Assembly: GCA_944381635.1 (NCBI GenBank)
Contig: CALWLY010000009.1
Coordinates: 32,465 to 96,464, forward strand
DNA from: an uncultured Lachnospiraceae bacterium
GTDB lineage: Bacteria > Bacillota > Clostridia > Lachnospirales > Lachnospiraceae
Length of the DNA: 64,000 nucleotides
Direction: 5' to 3'
The translations under genes and the position numbers were made by a program. Positions within the stretch are counted from its first letter, which is position 1. Each line of letters begins with the position of its first letter. Positions 1-7,689 of this stretch are shown here, one piece after another. A model generated the notes under the pieces. The model searched no databases. It worked only from the letters and a program-made list of their open reading frames with translations, and was not told the DNA's origin.

Positions 1-1
1 A

Positions 2-1120
2 TTCTGGCTTTTTCTGGGATGTGCCATTCTGACCACACTTTTAGAATTTATTTCCGGAAAAATCCTGGAGAACATTTTTCACCGCAAATGGTGGGACTAC
101 TCCCAGCTTCCTCACAATGCCGACGGTTACATCTGCCTTCGCTATTCTGTTATGTGGGGAATCGGCTCTGTGGTCATCCTGAAATTTGTCCAGCCGTTTC
201 TGGATTTTCTTCTGGGACTCATTCCCTCCCTGCCGGGCCACATTATCCTGTTAGTTCTTATTATTTTGCTGGCCGTTGATATGCTGGGAACCTGCGCCGG
301 AATTCTTCAATGGCAAAAAGAATCCAAAACCGTTTCGGATATCAACCAGAATCTCACCGGTCTTTCCAATAAAATCGGTCATTTTCTCTACCAGCATCTG
401 GAAAAGAGACTGCTTCGCGGAAAAGCTCCATCCGGTCCCGCTTCGGTTCTTTTTACAAAAAAACCGAAGGATGCGTCTCTTCCCTTCGCCCACGGCTGCG
501 GATTTTACAAACTGTTCTGGCTGTTTATGATCGGCGCCTTTCTCGGCGATATCACAGAAACCATATTCTGCCTGATCACTTCCGGAAAACTGATGAGCCG
601 AAGCAGTGTCATTTATGGGCCTTTCAGCATTGTCTGGGGACTGGGCATCTTTTTGTTTACTGCCCTTTTATACCGGTTCCGTGAAAAAGAAGACCGCTAT
701 CTGTTTGTTGCGGGAACTTTTTTGGGCGGTCTTTACGAATACATATGCAGTGTCTTTACGGAACTTGTTTTCGGTACTATTTTCTGGGATTACAGCAAGA
801 TTCCCTTTAATTTAGGAGGCCGTATCAACCTTCTGTACTGTTTTTTCTGGGGAATTGCCGCTATTGTCTGGTTTAAATATCTCTATCCTGTTTTTTCCCG
901 GTGGATTGAAAAAATACCGGTTCGGGCAGGAAAAATCCTTACCTGGATCTGTCTGGTCTTTATGATCTTCAATGTAAGTATTTCCGGTCTGGCTCTCGCC
1001 CGGTATTCCGAAAGAAACGCAGGCGCTCCGCCTTCCAACAGTCTGGAACAGTTTATTGACGAGCACTATCCCGATGAAAGAATGGAACGTATCTATCCCA
1101 ACGCCAAAATAACCGGCTAA
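2..1120 (+). CDS. Tandem CmpB-type (putative ABC-transporter type IV) membrane protein, 5' truncated
   Basis: The frame is open from the first full codon of the window to the stop, so the start lies upstream; 372 residues are visible. The protein is largely hydrophobic with many predicted membrane segments. It carries one signature twice: WDYSQLP near visible residue 31 and FWDYSKIP near residue 260, each followed by a Tyr/Trp-Gly block. This signature is characteristic of the putative ABC-transporter type IV / CmpB family (PF06541), so the protein looks like a two-domain duplication. No transport substrate is established for the family, and no ATPase gene adjoins it here. A strong hairpin follows two bases after the stop. 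Confidence 0.7.
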   Translation, partial: FWLFLGCAILTTLLEFISGKILENIFHRKWWDYSQLPHNADGYICLRYSVMWGIGSVVILKFVQPFLDFLLGLIPSLPGHIILLVLIILLAVDMLGTCAGILQWQKESKTVSDINQNLTGLSNKIGHFLYQHLEKRLLRGKAPSGPASVLFTKKPKDASLPFAHGCGFYKLFWLFMIGAFLGDITETIFCLITSGKLMSRSSVIYGPFSIVWGLGIFLFTALLYRFREKEDRYLFVAGTFLGGLYEYICSVFTELVFGTIFWDYSKIPFNLGGRINLLYCFFWGIAAIVWFKYLYPVFSRWIEKIPVRAGKILTWICLVFMIFNVSISGLALARYSERNAGAPPSNSLEQFIDEHYPDERMERIYPNAKITG

Positions 1121-1121
1121 T

Positions 1122-1151
1122 AAAAAGTGTGCGCCAAAGCGCACACTTTTT
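1122..1151. terminator. Bidirectional hairpin terminator with GTGTGCGC arms
   Basis: Perfect 13-nt arms (AAAAAGTGTGCGC and its complement) around a 4-nt CAAA loop give an A-tract/stem/T-tract structure that works on both strands. It sits between the convergent CmpB-type gene and the gene ending at 1175. The GTGTGCGCC core recurs in larger repeats at 13063, 43278 and 57861. Confidence 0.85.
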
Positions 1152-1174
1152 TAATAAAACAATCTAAATTTTCC

Positions 1175-1669
1175 CTACTGCAGATGATCCACTCCATAAA
1201 GAGCCAGCAGCTCTTCCACGCTTCCCTCCACAAAATCATTTCTTTTAATGATCAGAAGCTGTTTGTTTACATGAAGCACCAGAAATTCCTTAAAGACTTT
1301 CGTCACTTCCACATCAGCCGTCATTCCGGTTACCTGTTCTCCGGTGGTATGGTTATTTGCCACAATTTTATCTTCATATCCGATGATTTCCTTGTCCACA
1401 CCGGTGCGGCTCTTTTTCATGCGTTTATACAGTTTGAGTCCGCTGAAGCACGGCAATGCAAACCAGATGATGGTGATCAGCACCATTTGAAGTGCCAGAG
1501 AAATACTTCCTCCAAAATAGATACCTCCCAGGAAGGCTGCCCAGGATGCTGCCAGTATAATAAGTATAACAGCCGTGACCACTTTCCACCATTTTCCAAG
1601 ATTGCAGACTGTATATTTTATCATATCCCATCTTGTATATTTCGACTGAATTCTGAAAATTTTGCGCAT
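1175..1669 (-). CDS. YcxB-like two-TM membrane protein
   Basis: A 164-residue protein with a basic N-terminus, two membrane segments at about residues 30-52 and 58-78, and a soluble C-terminal half. The tail, with a VLHVNKQLLIIKR block and a following acidic stretch, resembles the C-terminal domain of YcxB-like proteins (PF14317). No biochemical role is established for that family. The ATG is preceded by AAGAGGG at good spacing. The gene ends at the shared bidirectional terminator and stands apart from the HD-domain gene upstream, with about 77 nt between them. The family call is by remembered similarity and is moderate. Confidence 0.5.
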   Translation of the reverse strand: MRKIFRIQSKYTRWDMIKYTVCNLGKWWKVVTAVILIILAASWAAFLGGIYFGGSISLALQMVLITIIWFALPCFSGLKLYKRMKKSRTGVDKEIIGYEDKIVANNHTTGEQVTGMTADVEVTKVFKEFLVLHVNKQLLIIKRNDFVEGSVEELLALYGVDHLQ

Positions 1670-1746
1670 AATACCCTCTTTCCCGCCGCGCCTGTAAATT
1701 TTAGCTCTGATTTTGTCCGCGCAGCTTCTGTTCTCTCTGAGGTGTA

Positions 1747-2358
1747 TTATAACACATCCTTCTTTTCTTCCGCAATCTTGCGCTCTGTCTCTTTTACGCA
1801 GGCATCCTGTAACTTTTCCAGAAAGGGAAAACCTTCCACCGCCCTGGCCGCATAGGTTTTCTGAAGATCATATTCCAACGGAAGCCAGCCTGCAATGTCG
1901 CTTTCATTGTGCGCAATCACTGCTTCCAGCTTATCTAACGCTTTATAAACTTTAGCTTCCATACTGGAAAGCTCTTCCATCTCCTGAAACAGATTTTTGT
2001 ATTTTTCTCTGTAGGAAGAGGGAATTTCTGATAGAAGTCCATCAAGAGCCTCTTTTTCTGTTTTTTCATGCTTCTGCGTTTTCTCAAAACTGGGAATATC
2101 TCCTGTCACCGCTTCTCCAATATCATGAAGCAGGCACATATGAATGACTTTATCCATATCCACTTCCGGAATCTCATCCTTGAGCATAAGCGCCATAAGA
2201 GCCATTCTCCAGCAATGCGCAGCCACCACCTCTGTAACTCCATCTGAGGTGACACAGTGCCTTGGCACAGACTTGAGTTTTTCCATTTTTCCCATAAAAT
2301 CAAGAAATGCAGAAACGTTCCATCTTTCCACGGTTGTTTTTTCTCCTTTATTCTCCAT
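1747..2358 (-). CDS. HD-domain phosphohydrolase, YfbR/5'-deoxynucleotidase-like
   Basis: The 203-residue protein has the HD-superfamily metal ligands in order: His in AAHCWR at residue 48, the HD pair in CLLHDIGEAVTGDIP at 78-79, and a late Asp in KALDKLEA near 143. This arrangement and length fit the HD_3 / YfbR group, which removes phosphate from 5'-deoxynucleoside monophosphates in the cytoplasm. Its start overlaps the last 11 nt of the DUF4173 gene, so the two are probably co-translated. Substrate choice within the family cannot be read from sequence, so nucleotide hydrolysis is inferred. Confidence 0.8.
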   Translation of the reverse strand: MENKGEKTTVERWNVSAFLDFMGKMEKLKSVPRHCVTSDGVTEVVAAHCWRMALMALMLKDEIPEVDMDKVIHMCLLHDIGEAVTGDIPSFEKTQKHEKTEKEALDGLLSEIPSSYREKYKNLFQEMEELSSMEAKVYKALDKLEAVIAHNESDIAGWLPLEYDLQKTYAARAVEGFPFLEKLQDACVKETERKIAEEKKDVL

Positions 2359-3997
2359 TAGCTTTTACTCCCACATTCTGCAGGGCATTTTCCGCCATTT
2401 TCCAGGAAATATTAAAGGAACGAATTCCCCTTTTTTGTGCCTTCTCCGCCCATCTTTCATATTTTCTTTCATAATCCCCATATTTGTCATGCTCTATGAA
2501 ATAGTTGTATGCCTCCTCTTCTGCAATCACCGGCACTGCGTCTGCCGACAAGCTGAACAGATAATCCACATCTCCGGATACTTCCCAGGAAATTTTGGAA
2601 CCCGCATAGACCTCTTTCATCTGTTCTACGTTGTAGTAGGCAATCAGGTAATCCGGTTTTGCAAAGACAAAAATCAGATAACCTACTGTCAGAAGGACCA
2701 TGGTAAACCGAAACAACGGAAAGTTTTTCCGATAAATAAAACAAATCAGCCCCGCCATAAAAACAGCAATCAGCAAAAGTGTCCACATAACAAGAAGACG
2801 CAGGAAAGTCAGATGATAGTTGCAGATATACAGGTACATGCGGTAGGCGCTGGACCCGGTCATGATATAAGTGCAGCCGCAGATAACCGTCAATATGACT
2901 TTCAAAATCTTATTTTCTTTCACCCAGGTAAGGCAGATAAGAACCAGTGCAAGGTTGATAAAGCACACGGCAAGCAGCTGGAAAAATCCTTCTCTTGCGT
3001 ACTGTGACCACACAAAATCTTCCGGCAGTCCCTCCGCGCTTTGCCCAAGGAACAGATATCTTATCTGGATCACACAGAAAACAAGGTACACAATCGTTAA
3101 AAGAGAGGTAACTGTCACAGCAATGACAGGCTCTCCTGCCGGCTCCTTTTTTTCCCTCTCCACAATACTGTGGCGGCACATAGCTGCAACGAAAGCGTAA
3201 GAAACCGCAAATCCGGCAGCAAACATAAGGATCACCTGTATGACTTTCCAAAAGTCAATCCACTCAAACCATGTGAGGAAATAACTGCGGAAAATTTCAT
3301 CCGCGCTCAGCAGCAGCGCAAGCACTACAAAGAGAATAGGTATGGAAATGATAATTCCTACAATTACAAAAAATACTTTTCCTGTGGGATTTTCCTTCTT
3401 ATTTTTGCACGCACGAAAGAAATCCTGAAACGGAAACGGCAGACAGACGATCATTTCCAGTATGGTATCTACCAGGTATTCAATATACTGCAAAAATCCC
3501 CATTTTCTGTCCTCATAAAACTGATGAAGAAGAAAACTGATCGTCAGCAGAAAAATCGCTGTCTTAGAAATAACCTGCAGTATCACGTTTGCGGTGTAAC
3601 ATACGGAAAGTCCCAGAAGCAGCAGGCTTACCACATAAAAAATGCTGTCTTTTTTCCATGGAACCTCGCACTTTTTCATACAGAAGTAAAAATAGAACAA
3701 GGTTCCTGCGACGAAAAAAGGGTATGTGATTCCCGAAAAGTTCTGAAACATACAAAAAGTATAAAACAGTGCGTAGAGAGCCGATGCCGCTCCAAAGACA
3801 GAAAAACTGCCTCTCATTTTTGTAAGTCTGGGGTCTGTTTTGATCTTGTATCTCTCTCTGGCCTGGGCCTCATAGGAGTTTGCCTGATGAACATCCTGAT
3901 GATTGAATGAATCCCCGGCTGCTTCCCCGGCCATTTTACTTCTCTCGGAATCCTGTTTTTCTTCCGTTATCCCCGCTTTATTTTTGGTTTCCTCCAT
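2348..3997 (-). CDS. DUF4173 polytopic membrane protein
   Basis: This 549-residue protein has a charged, cytoplasmic-looking N-terminal ~75 residues, then a long series of membrane helices, and an aqueous C-terminal tail of about 90 residues. The central stretch ending in ALLLSADEIFRSYF, followed by further helices, matches the DUF4173 family pattern (PF13687), whose function is unknown. The start has GGAGGG upstream. It overlaps the HD-phosphohydrolase gene by 11 nt, suggesting one transcript. In relatives such genes often accompany Xre/DUF2975 modules, as seen just upstream here, but no role can be assigned. Confidence 0.7.
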   Translation of the reverse strand: MEETKNKAGITEEKQDSERSKMAGEAAGDSFNHQDVHQANSYEAQARERYKIKTDPRLTKMRGSFSVFGAASALYALFYTFCMFQNFSGITYPFFVAGTLFYFYFCMKKCEVPWKKDSIFYVVSLLLLGLSVCYTANVILQVISKTAIFLLTISFLLHQFYEDRKWGFLQYIEYLVDTILEMIVCLPFPFQDFFRACKNKKENPTGKVFFVIVGIIISIPILFVVLALLLSADEIFRSYFLTWFEWIDFWKVIQVILMFAAGFAVSYAFVAAMCRHSIVEREKKEPAGEPVIAVTVTSLLTIVYLVFCVIQIRYLFLGQSAEGLPEDFVWSQYAREGFFQLLAVCFINLALVLICLTWVKENKILKVILTVICGCTYIMTGSSAYRMYLYICNYHLTFLRLLVMWTLLLIAVFMAGLICFIYRKNFPLFRFTMVLLTVGYLIFVFAKPDYLIAYYNVEQMKEVYAGSKISWEVSGDVDYLFSLSADAVPVIAEEEAYNYFIEHDKYGDYERKYERWAEKAQKRGIRSFNISWKMAENALQNVGVKANGE

Positions 3998-4047
3998 ATA
4001 TTATTCCCTCCATTTCTTTCAATCTTTCACAGTTTTCCCTGCTTTTT

Positions 4048-4290
4048 TTATTTTTTTCCATCCTCTTTTTCTGTAGTCTCTTCCTCATCCTCCACATACT
4101 GGAGAATATCTCCCGGCTGACAATCCAAAGCCTTGCAGATTGCATTCAGCGTCCCAAGTCTGATCGCCTTCGCCTTATTATTTTTCAGAATAGAAAGATT
4201 TGCCAGTGTGATGTCCACTTCCCCGGCAAGTTCTGTCAGGCCCTTTTTTCTTTTGGCCATCATAACATCCAGATTGATAATAATTGCCAT
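4048..4290 (-). CDS. Xre-family small DNA-binding protein (HTH_26)
   Basis: An 80-residue protein made almost only of a Cro/C1-type helix-turn-helix: residues 18-45 (LTELAGEVDITLANLSILKN) form the HTH and LNAICKALDCQPGDILQY the following helices. It belongs to the YozG-type HTH_26 group that is commonly paired with DUF2975 membrane proteins. It begins 15 nt after the DUF2975 stop, with TAGGAG before the ATG, so the two form one operon. It probably represses the promoter at 4867-4895, where a palindrome and tandem repeats provide candidate operators. The acidic tail may be a contact surface; that is a guess. Confidence 0.8.
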   Translation of the reverse strand: MAIIINLDVMMAKRKKGLTELAGEVDITLANLSILKNNKAKAIRLGTLNAICKALDCQPGDILQYVEDEEETTEKEDGKK

Positions 4291-4305
4291 TTTTTTCTCC
4301 TACCG

Positions 4306-4752
4306 CTATATTGTCAGATCATTTTCCAGTTTGTAATTTACGGCTTTATCAAATACCTGAGCCAGCACTTTGCTGAAAAGTCCTGCGATGATAAATACCA
4401 GGATAATCACCAGCATTGCGCTTGTAAGATACAAAAACAATCTTAAAACCGCCAGAACAACAATACAGAAACTATAATTTCCCATGCGGAACAAACTTTT
4501 TACATTCTCTTTCTGAAAACAGTCGTCGGCAATGACTGTGCGCATCATTTTCCGAAGCTCGTAGATGACAAGCACCGCAAATACACCGGATACCGCAAAC
4601 AGCAGCACAAGAGGTATGTAATACTGTACATAATGCTCATCCACATACCCATATAAATAGACGCTCAGGGGCACCGTGGCGGTTACCACAATTCCCGAAT
4701 AAAACATAAAATCCAACAAAAGCTTTGTTCCAACCGTGATTCTGTCTTTCAT
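4306..4752 (-). CDS. DUF2975 membrane protein
   Basis: A 148-residue protein with four predicted membrane segments (about 12-32, 44-64, 92-112 and 114-136) separated by a cytosolic loop containing MMRTVIADDCFQKENVKSL. That loop (an F-x-x-E-N-V pattern before the third helix) is the hallmark of DUF2975. These proteins are nearly always encoded beside a small Xre regulator, as here, and are thought to form a membrane-linked regulatory pair; the signal they sense is unknown. The gene is the first of the operon, with a good promoter 115 nt upstream. Confidence 0.75.
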   Translation of the reverse strand: MKDRITVGTKLLLDFMFYSGIVVTATVPLSVYLYGYVDEHYVQYYIPLVLLFAVSGVFAVLVIYELRKMMRTVIADDCFQKENVKSLFRMGNYSFCIVVLAVLRLFLYLTSAMLVIILVFIIAGLFSKVLAQVFDKAVNYKLENDLTI

Positions 4753-4810
4753 CTTTCTTTTTCCAATCTCCCTTCTCAGGTTTTTCTTCTCTGAAGAATT
4801 TTGGGAAAAT

Positions 4811-4848
4811 CAAAAATATCTTTTTGTTTCAAAAATATCTTTTTATTT
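4811..4848. repeat. Two tandem 19-bp repeats in the DUF2975/Xre leader
   Basis: Two adjacent copies of CAAAAATATCTTTTTRTTT (4811-4829 and 4830-4848) differ at one base. They lie between the promoter at 4867-4895 and the DUF2975 start, so they fall in the 5' leader. Direct repeats here could be regulator sites or an RNA feature; nothing in the sequence decides which. Confidence 0.6.
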
Positions 4849-4866
4849 TTTACTCCCTTTTTCCTT

Positions 4867-4920
4867 AAAATACCAGTGTTCCTATTGAAAGTCAATACTT
4901 TTTTATTGTTTTACAATAAA
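4867..4920 (-). promoter_or_regulatory. Promoter and palindromic operator of the DUF2975-Xre operon
   Basis: On the minus strand TTGACT (4895-4890), a 17-bp spacer and TATTTT (4872-4867) form a good sigma-A-type promoter. Immediately upstream of the -35 lies a perfect palindrome TTTATTGT-TTT-ACAATAAA (4902-4920). Its position fits a binding site for the Xre protein encoded by this operon, which is inference. Confidence 0.6.
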
Positions 4921-4974
4921 TTTTTATTATATTACACAAAATATGGAGTGAGGGTTCCTGTTGCAGGGTAAATA

Positions 4975-5095
4975 GTAAACTGAGAGTCCCGTTTGTAATC
5001 CAAGAGTCTCGGTTTGTAAATAAAAATCCTGTTTTGTAAGCGAGATTCCCATTTTGTAAATGAAAATCCCGTTTTGTAAGTAAGATTCCCGGATT
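4975..5095. repeat. Six-unit 20-bp tandem array
   Basis: Units start at 4975, 4995, 5016, 5036, 5056 and 5076, so the period is 20 bp with a single 21-bp step. The consensus is about GTAARTRARATTCCCGTTTT. A weaker copy may precede it near 4948-4967. The array lies in the 584-bp gap between the DUF2975 gene and the HNH gene, about 80 bp upstream of the DUF2975 promoter. The units contain no reading frame and are too short for CRISPR. The period, close to two helical turns, suits a row of protein-binding sites. Confidence 0.75.
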
Positions 5096-5266
5096 TTCAT
5101 TCGCACATTGACATGTTATAATACGTTCAGCGATAAATTTGCGTACAACAGACAGAGATCAAAGCATAACAGAAAAGAGACCAACTATCCAGTCAGTCCC
5201 TTTCTGTTTGTAAAAGAAAATTCATACCTTTCTTTCGCATCAATAACTATTCACTTTTTTACACTT

Positions 5267-5296
5267 ATCCGAGATAGCAGCTATGGAATCTCGGAT
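5267..5296. other. Hairpin near the end of the HNH gene
   Basis: ATCCGAGAT (5267-5275) and ATCTCGGAT (5288-5296) are perfect inverted arms around a 12-nt loop, 41 bp beyond the HNH stop codon. No long T-tract follows on the minus strand, so it is at best a weak terminator. The rest of the 4753-5336 gap outside the listed repeats shows only AT-rich sequence. Confidence 0.4.
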
Positions 5297-5336
5297 TACA
5301 ATTGAGATTTCGAACACATTGTGTCCTAGATTGCGT

Positions 5337-5993
5337 TTATATCAAAAACTCTTCCAGATCCGGATAATCTTCAATATGTCTCCTCACATAGTCCCTTTTA
5401 AACGATGCAAATATACTGTTTCTGCTTAATGATGATTTTAAACTTCTTCTATAGCGTTCTGCACCCGGATATTTTTTATGCTTTTCTAATGTTTTGTATA
5501 AAATATTCATAGATTCCGCCAATTTATCCACTCTATGCTGACACGCTGCTTCTCTAATGCCTGTGTTTCTCTTTTCAAAACAGTTTTGTATCAGATCTGC
5601 CGTCATCACTGCCTTTTCTTCCTCTGACAGACTATGTACAGAAACATGTCCTTTCTCATAACGCTGTTTTAACACTGTTTCCGGATCCGTAACACAACAG
5701 TCTATAATTTTATCGTCATATTTGGCATCTTTTTTCAGATTGTTGCAGTGCGGACAAGCATAAAACAAGTTATTCCAATCAAAAACTCTTTCTTTTATTT
5801 TCCGGTTATGATGAGGTCTTAAATGTTCCACTTCCGGATCGGATAACTCACCCAATTCACAAATATAGCATTTATTATGAAAATCTTCTTTTAACTGACG
5901 TATTACATCAGGCTTATTATAACTGCCATTTGCTTTCTGCGCCTCTGCAGCCAAAGACGGAGGAGGCATGGGATTTCTGTCTACTTTTATCAT
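5337..5993 (-). CDS. HNH endonuclease, PtuB-like (Septu-type partner)
   Basis: The 218-residue protein has an HNH nuclease core: CYIC (42-45), EVEHLRPHH (55-62), an Asn-rich WNNLFYACPHCNN stretch (73-85) with the second CxxC, then KKDAKYDD. The two CxxC pairs form the usual structural zinc site and H57/H61 are candidates for the catalytic and metal-binding positions. The Pro-rich N-terminal MPPPSL block and overall layout resemble PtuB-type and TIGR02646-like nucleases found beside AAA ATPases. It starts 2 nt after the ATPase stop with AGGGGG as ribosome site, so the two are translationally coupled. Together they probably form an antiphage toxin-effector complex; that role is inferred from family context. 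Confidence 0.75.
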   Translation of the reverse strand: MIKVDRNPMPPPSLAAEAQKANGSYNKPDVIRQLKEDFHNKCYICELGELSDPEVEHLRPHHNRKIKERVFDWNNLFYACPHCNNLKKDAKYDDKIIDCCVTDPETVLKQRYEKGHVSVHSLSEEEKAVMTADLIQNCFEKRNTGIREAACQHRVDKLAESMNILYKTLEKHKKYPGAERYRRSLKSSLSRNSIFASFKRDYVRRHIEDYPDLEEFLI

Positions 5994-5995
5994 AC

Positions 5996-7246
5996 TTAGT
6001 GCCCCCTGTTAGAAAATTCCAATTTCAGACGGCTGTACTCCGCCGTTAATTCTTTTGCCAGATAATCCGGTATCTCATCCAAATAATACTCTAATCCATC
6101 TATTTCCTCATATTCTTCATCGGATAATTGTTCTTTAAGTACCAGTTCCTTATACCGTTCAAATTTATTTCGCAATTCTTCCGATAACCTGTCTGCTTCA
6201 AAATATCCTTCTACAATACCTTCATATGGCAAATTTTTCATTCCATTTTGTACCAGTTTCCTGTTTTCCAAATCATAAATCACTGTATGGTCCAAAGAAT
6301 TTAAGATAAAGGGGGAATGCGTAGTAATGATAAACTGTAAACCGGGAAACAACTCGGTTAAAACAGGCAGAATCTTCTTCTGCAATTCCAAATGAAGATG
6401 AGTTTCTATCTCATCTACCAAAACTACGCCTTCTGTATCAAATTCTGTGCGCAAACCTGACTGGGCTTCCATCCTCATAATTAAATCATTAATAATGTCA
6501 AAGATTGCCGCATATCCGCTGGACATGGTATTAAAATCAAAAGGCTCTCTTCCCGTTTCACAAATAGAAAACTGAAAAGTTTCCTCATCAAATTTTAATT
6601 CCAGTTTGTCATCTTCAAAAATGGTTTTTAAAATTTTCTCAAATCTGTAAAACCAATTTTCTATTTTTTCAACCTTGCTTTCATCTTTTGAAAAAGCCTG
6701 TGTCGCTTTTAAGTCCACCAGATACTTTGTAAGTTTTACACCTGGCGTCTCGGTAATATCATATTTATGTTTTAACTGTACCTTTTCAATATTTTGATAC
6801 TCTTCTGCCTCATACTCCCTCTCTGCTTTATAATACGCAAAGACGAAATTGCCCTGCTCATATTTTTCCCGCAGCAAAGTAAACGAATTGCACTCTGAAA
6901 TCACACCACTGTTCCAGTTTTGCAATTGTTGCCTGTTCAATTCCAGATGCTCTTTCATCTCTTTTAATTTTTTTCTATTTGCTTCTGTATCCGGCAATTC
7001 TTCTATTTCACAAATTCGGTTATTCCAAAAAATATTATCATTATCAATTTCCTTGTAGGTCTTATACACTTTGGAAACAATGTATTGGAAATGCTCTGCC
7101 AGCGCTTCTAACACGCTTGTCTTTCCGCTTCCGTTTTTGCCTGTTAATATCAAATGTTTTCTTTTTTCTTTATCCAGGGGAATTGCGATGTTCTCTAAAT
7201 GACGAACTTTCTTTATGTCAATAGCTGTTAAAAAAGTCTGTTCCAC
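5996..7246 (-). CDS. AAA (RecF/SMC-like) ATPase, PtuA-like
   Basis: The 416-residue protein is a single ABC/SMC-type ATPase: Walker A TGKNGSGKTS at 35-44, a long charged helical insertion (about 85-215), signature-like MSSGYAAIFD at 240-249, Walker B VVLVDEIETHLH at 273-284, and H-loop TTHSPF at 307-312. This is the AAA_21-like architecture of OLD/PtuA proteins, but no C-terminal TOPRIM is visible, which argues against OLD. The start is GTG with GGGAGGAG eight bases upstream. It is first in a two-gene operon with the HNH nuclease, the Septu arrangement, where the ATPase senses invasion and licenses the nuclease. A copy of a 43-bp chromosomal repeat lies just upstream. Confidence 0.75.
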   Translation of the reverse strand: MEQTFLTAIDIKKVRHLENIAIPLDKEKRKHLILTGKNGSGKTSVLEALAEHFQYIVSKVYKTYKEIDNDNIFWNNRICEIEELPDTEANRKKLKEMKEHLELNRQQLQNWNSGVISECNSFTLLREKYEQGNFVFAYYKAEREYEAEEYQNIEKVQLKHKYDITETPGVKLTKYLVDLKATQAFSKDESKVEKIENWFYRFEKILKTIFEDDKLELKFDEETFQFSICETGREPFDFNTMSSGYAAIFDIINDLIMRMEAQSGLRTEFDTEGVVLVDEIETHLHLELQKKILPVLTELFPGLQFIITTHSPFILNSLDHTVIYDLENRKLVQNGMKNLPYEGIVEGYFEADRLSEELRNKFERYKELVLKEQLSDEEYEEIDGLEYYLDEIPDYLAKELTAEYSRLKLEFSNRGH

Positions 7247-7276
7247 AAGTTACTCCTCCCATACATCCTAACTGGC

Positions 7277-7319
7277 AGACATGATTTACCTGACGGCGAA
7301 TTATTGCCATAAAGGAAAC
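7277..7319 (+). repeat. 43-bp dispersed repeat, copy 1
   Basis: This segment matches 54785-54827 at 39 of 43 positions in the same orientation, including the run CTGACGGCGAATTA and the tail TGCCATAAAGGAAA. Here it lies 31 bp upstream of the PtuA-like gene and reads against it. Copy 2 lies directly before rsmG and supplies its ribosome-binding site. Confidence 0.8.
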
Positions 7320-7689
7320 TCGTTTGCTCCATACTGCACGCTCCCTCAACGACAGCCCGCAGGTTTTCCGCCATTTTCTGTACCAACTTAATTATAATCA
7401 TAATAACACTGTCTCTCCATTCCGGCAATAAGCAGCAAAAATCAGAACAAGGACATTCTTTATCTATCTGACTGACATTCCTTTATATAGCCATTGAGCA
7501 ACCGGTTATAAACATCATTCCCCTAGACACGGATACTGATTCACTTAAATTTTCACCAAACTTTAATATCTTTTAACAAAAACACGATTACATTTTTTAC
7601 ATAGCCTCAGTAGACTGAAAACCAGTAAGATTTTAAAAAACTCTCAAATAATATATAAAGAAATACATAAGAAAAGGAGAATTCAAACG

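Noticed and set aside
1127..1855. Long plus-strand frame (242 codons) opposite the YcxB-like gene
   Set aside because: Antisense to two well-supported minus-strand genes, with His/Cys/Phe-rich composition typical of shadow frames.
4975..5095. CRISPR array
   Set aside because: Units are contiguous, 20 bp, with no unique spacers, and no cas gene is present.
5109..5122. TTGACA followed closely by TATAAT
   Set aside because: Only 3 bp separate the hexamers, so they cannot be one promoter; TGTTATAAT could serve as an extended -10, but no plus-strand gene follows.
5108..5305. 65-codon plus-strand reading frame in the gap before the HNH gene
   Set aside because: No ribosome-binding site, no recognisable protein features, and it runs through a hairpin; it appears to be chance.
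7228..7428. 66-codon minus-strand frame upstream of the PtuA-like gene
   Set aside because: It runs through the 43-bp repeat and overlaps the ATPase start; it has no family features.
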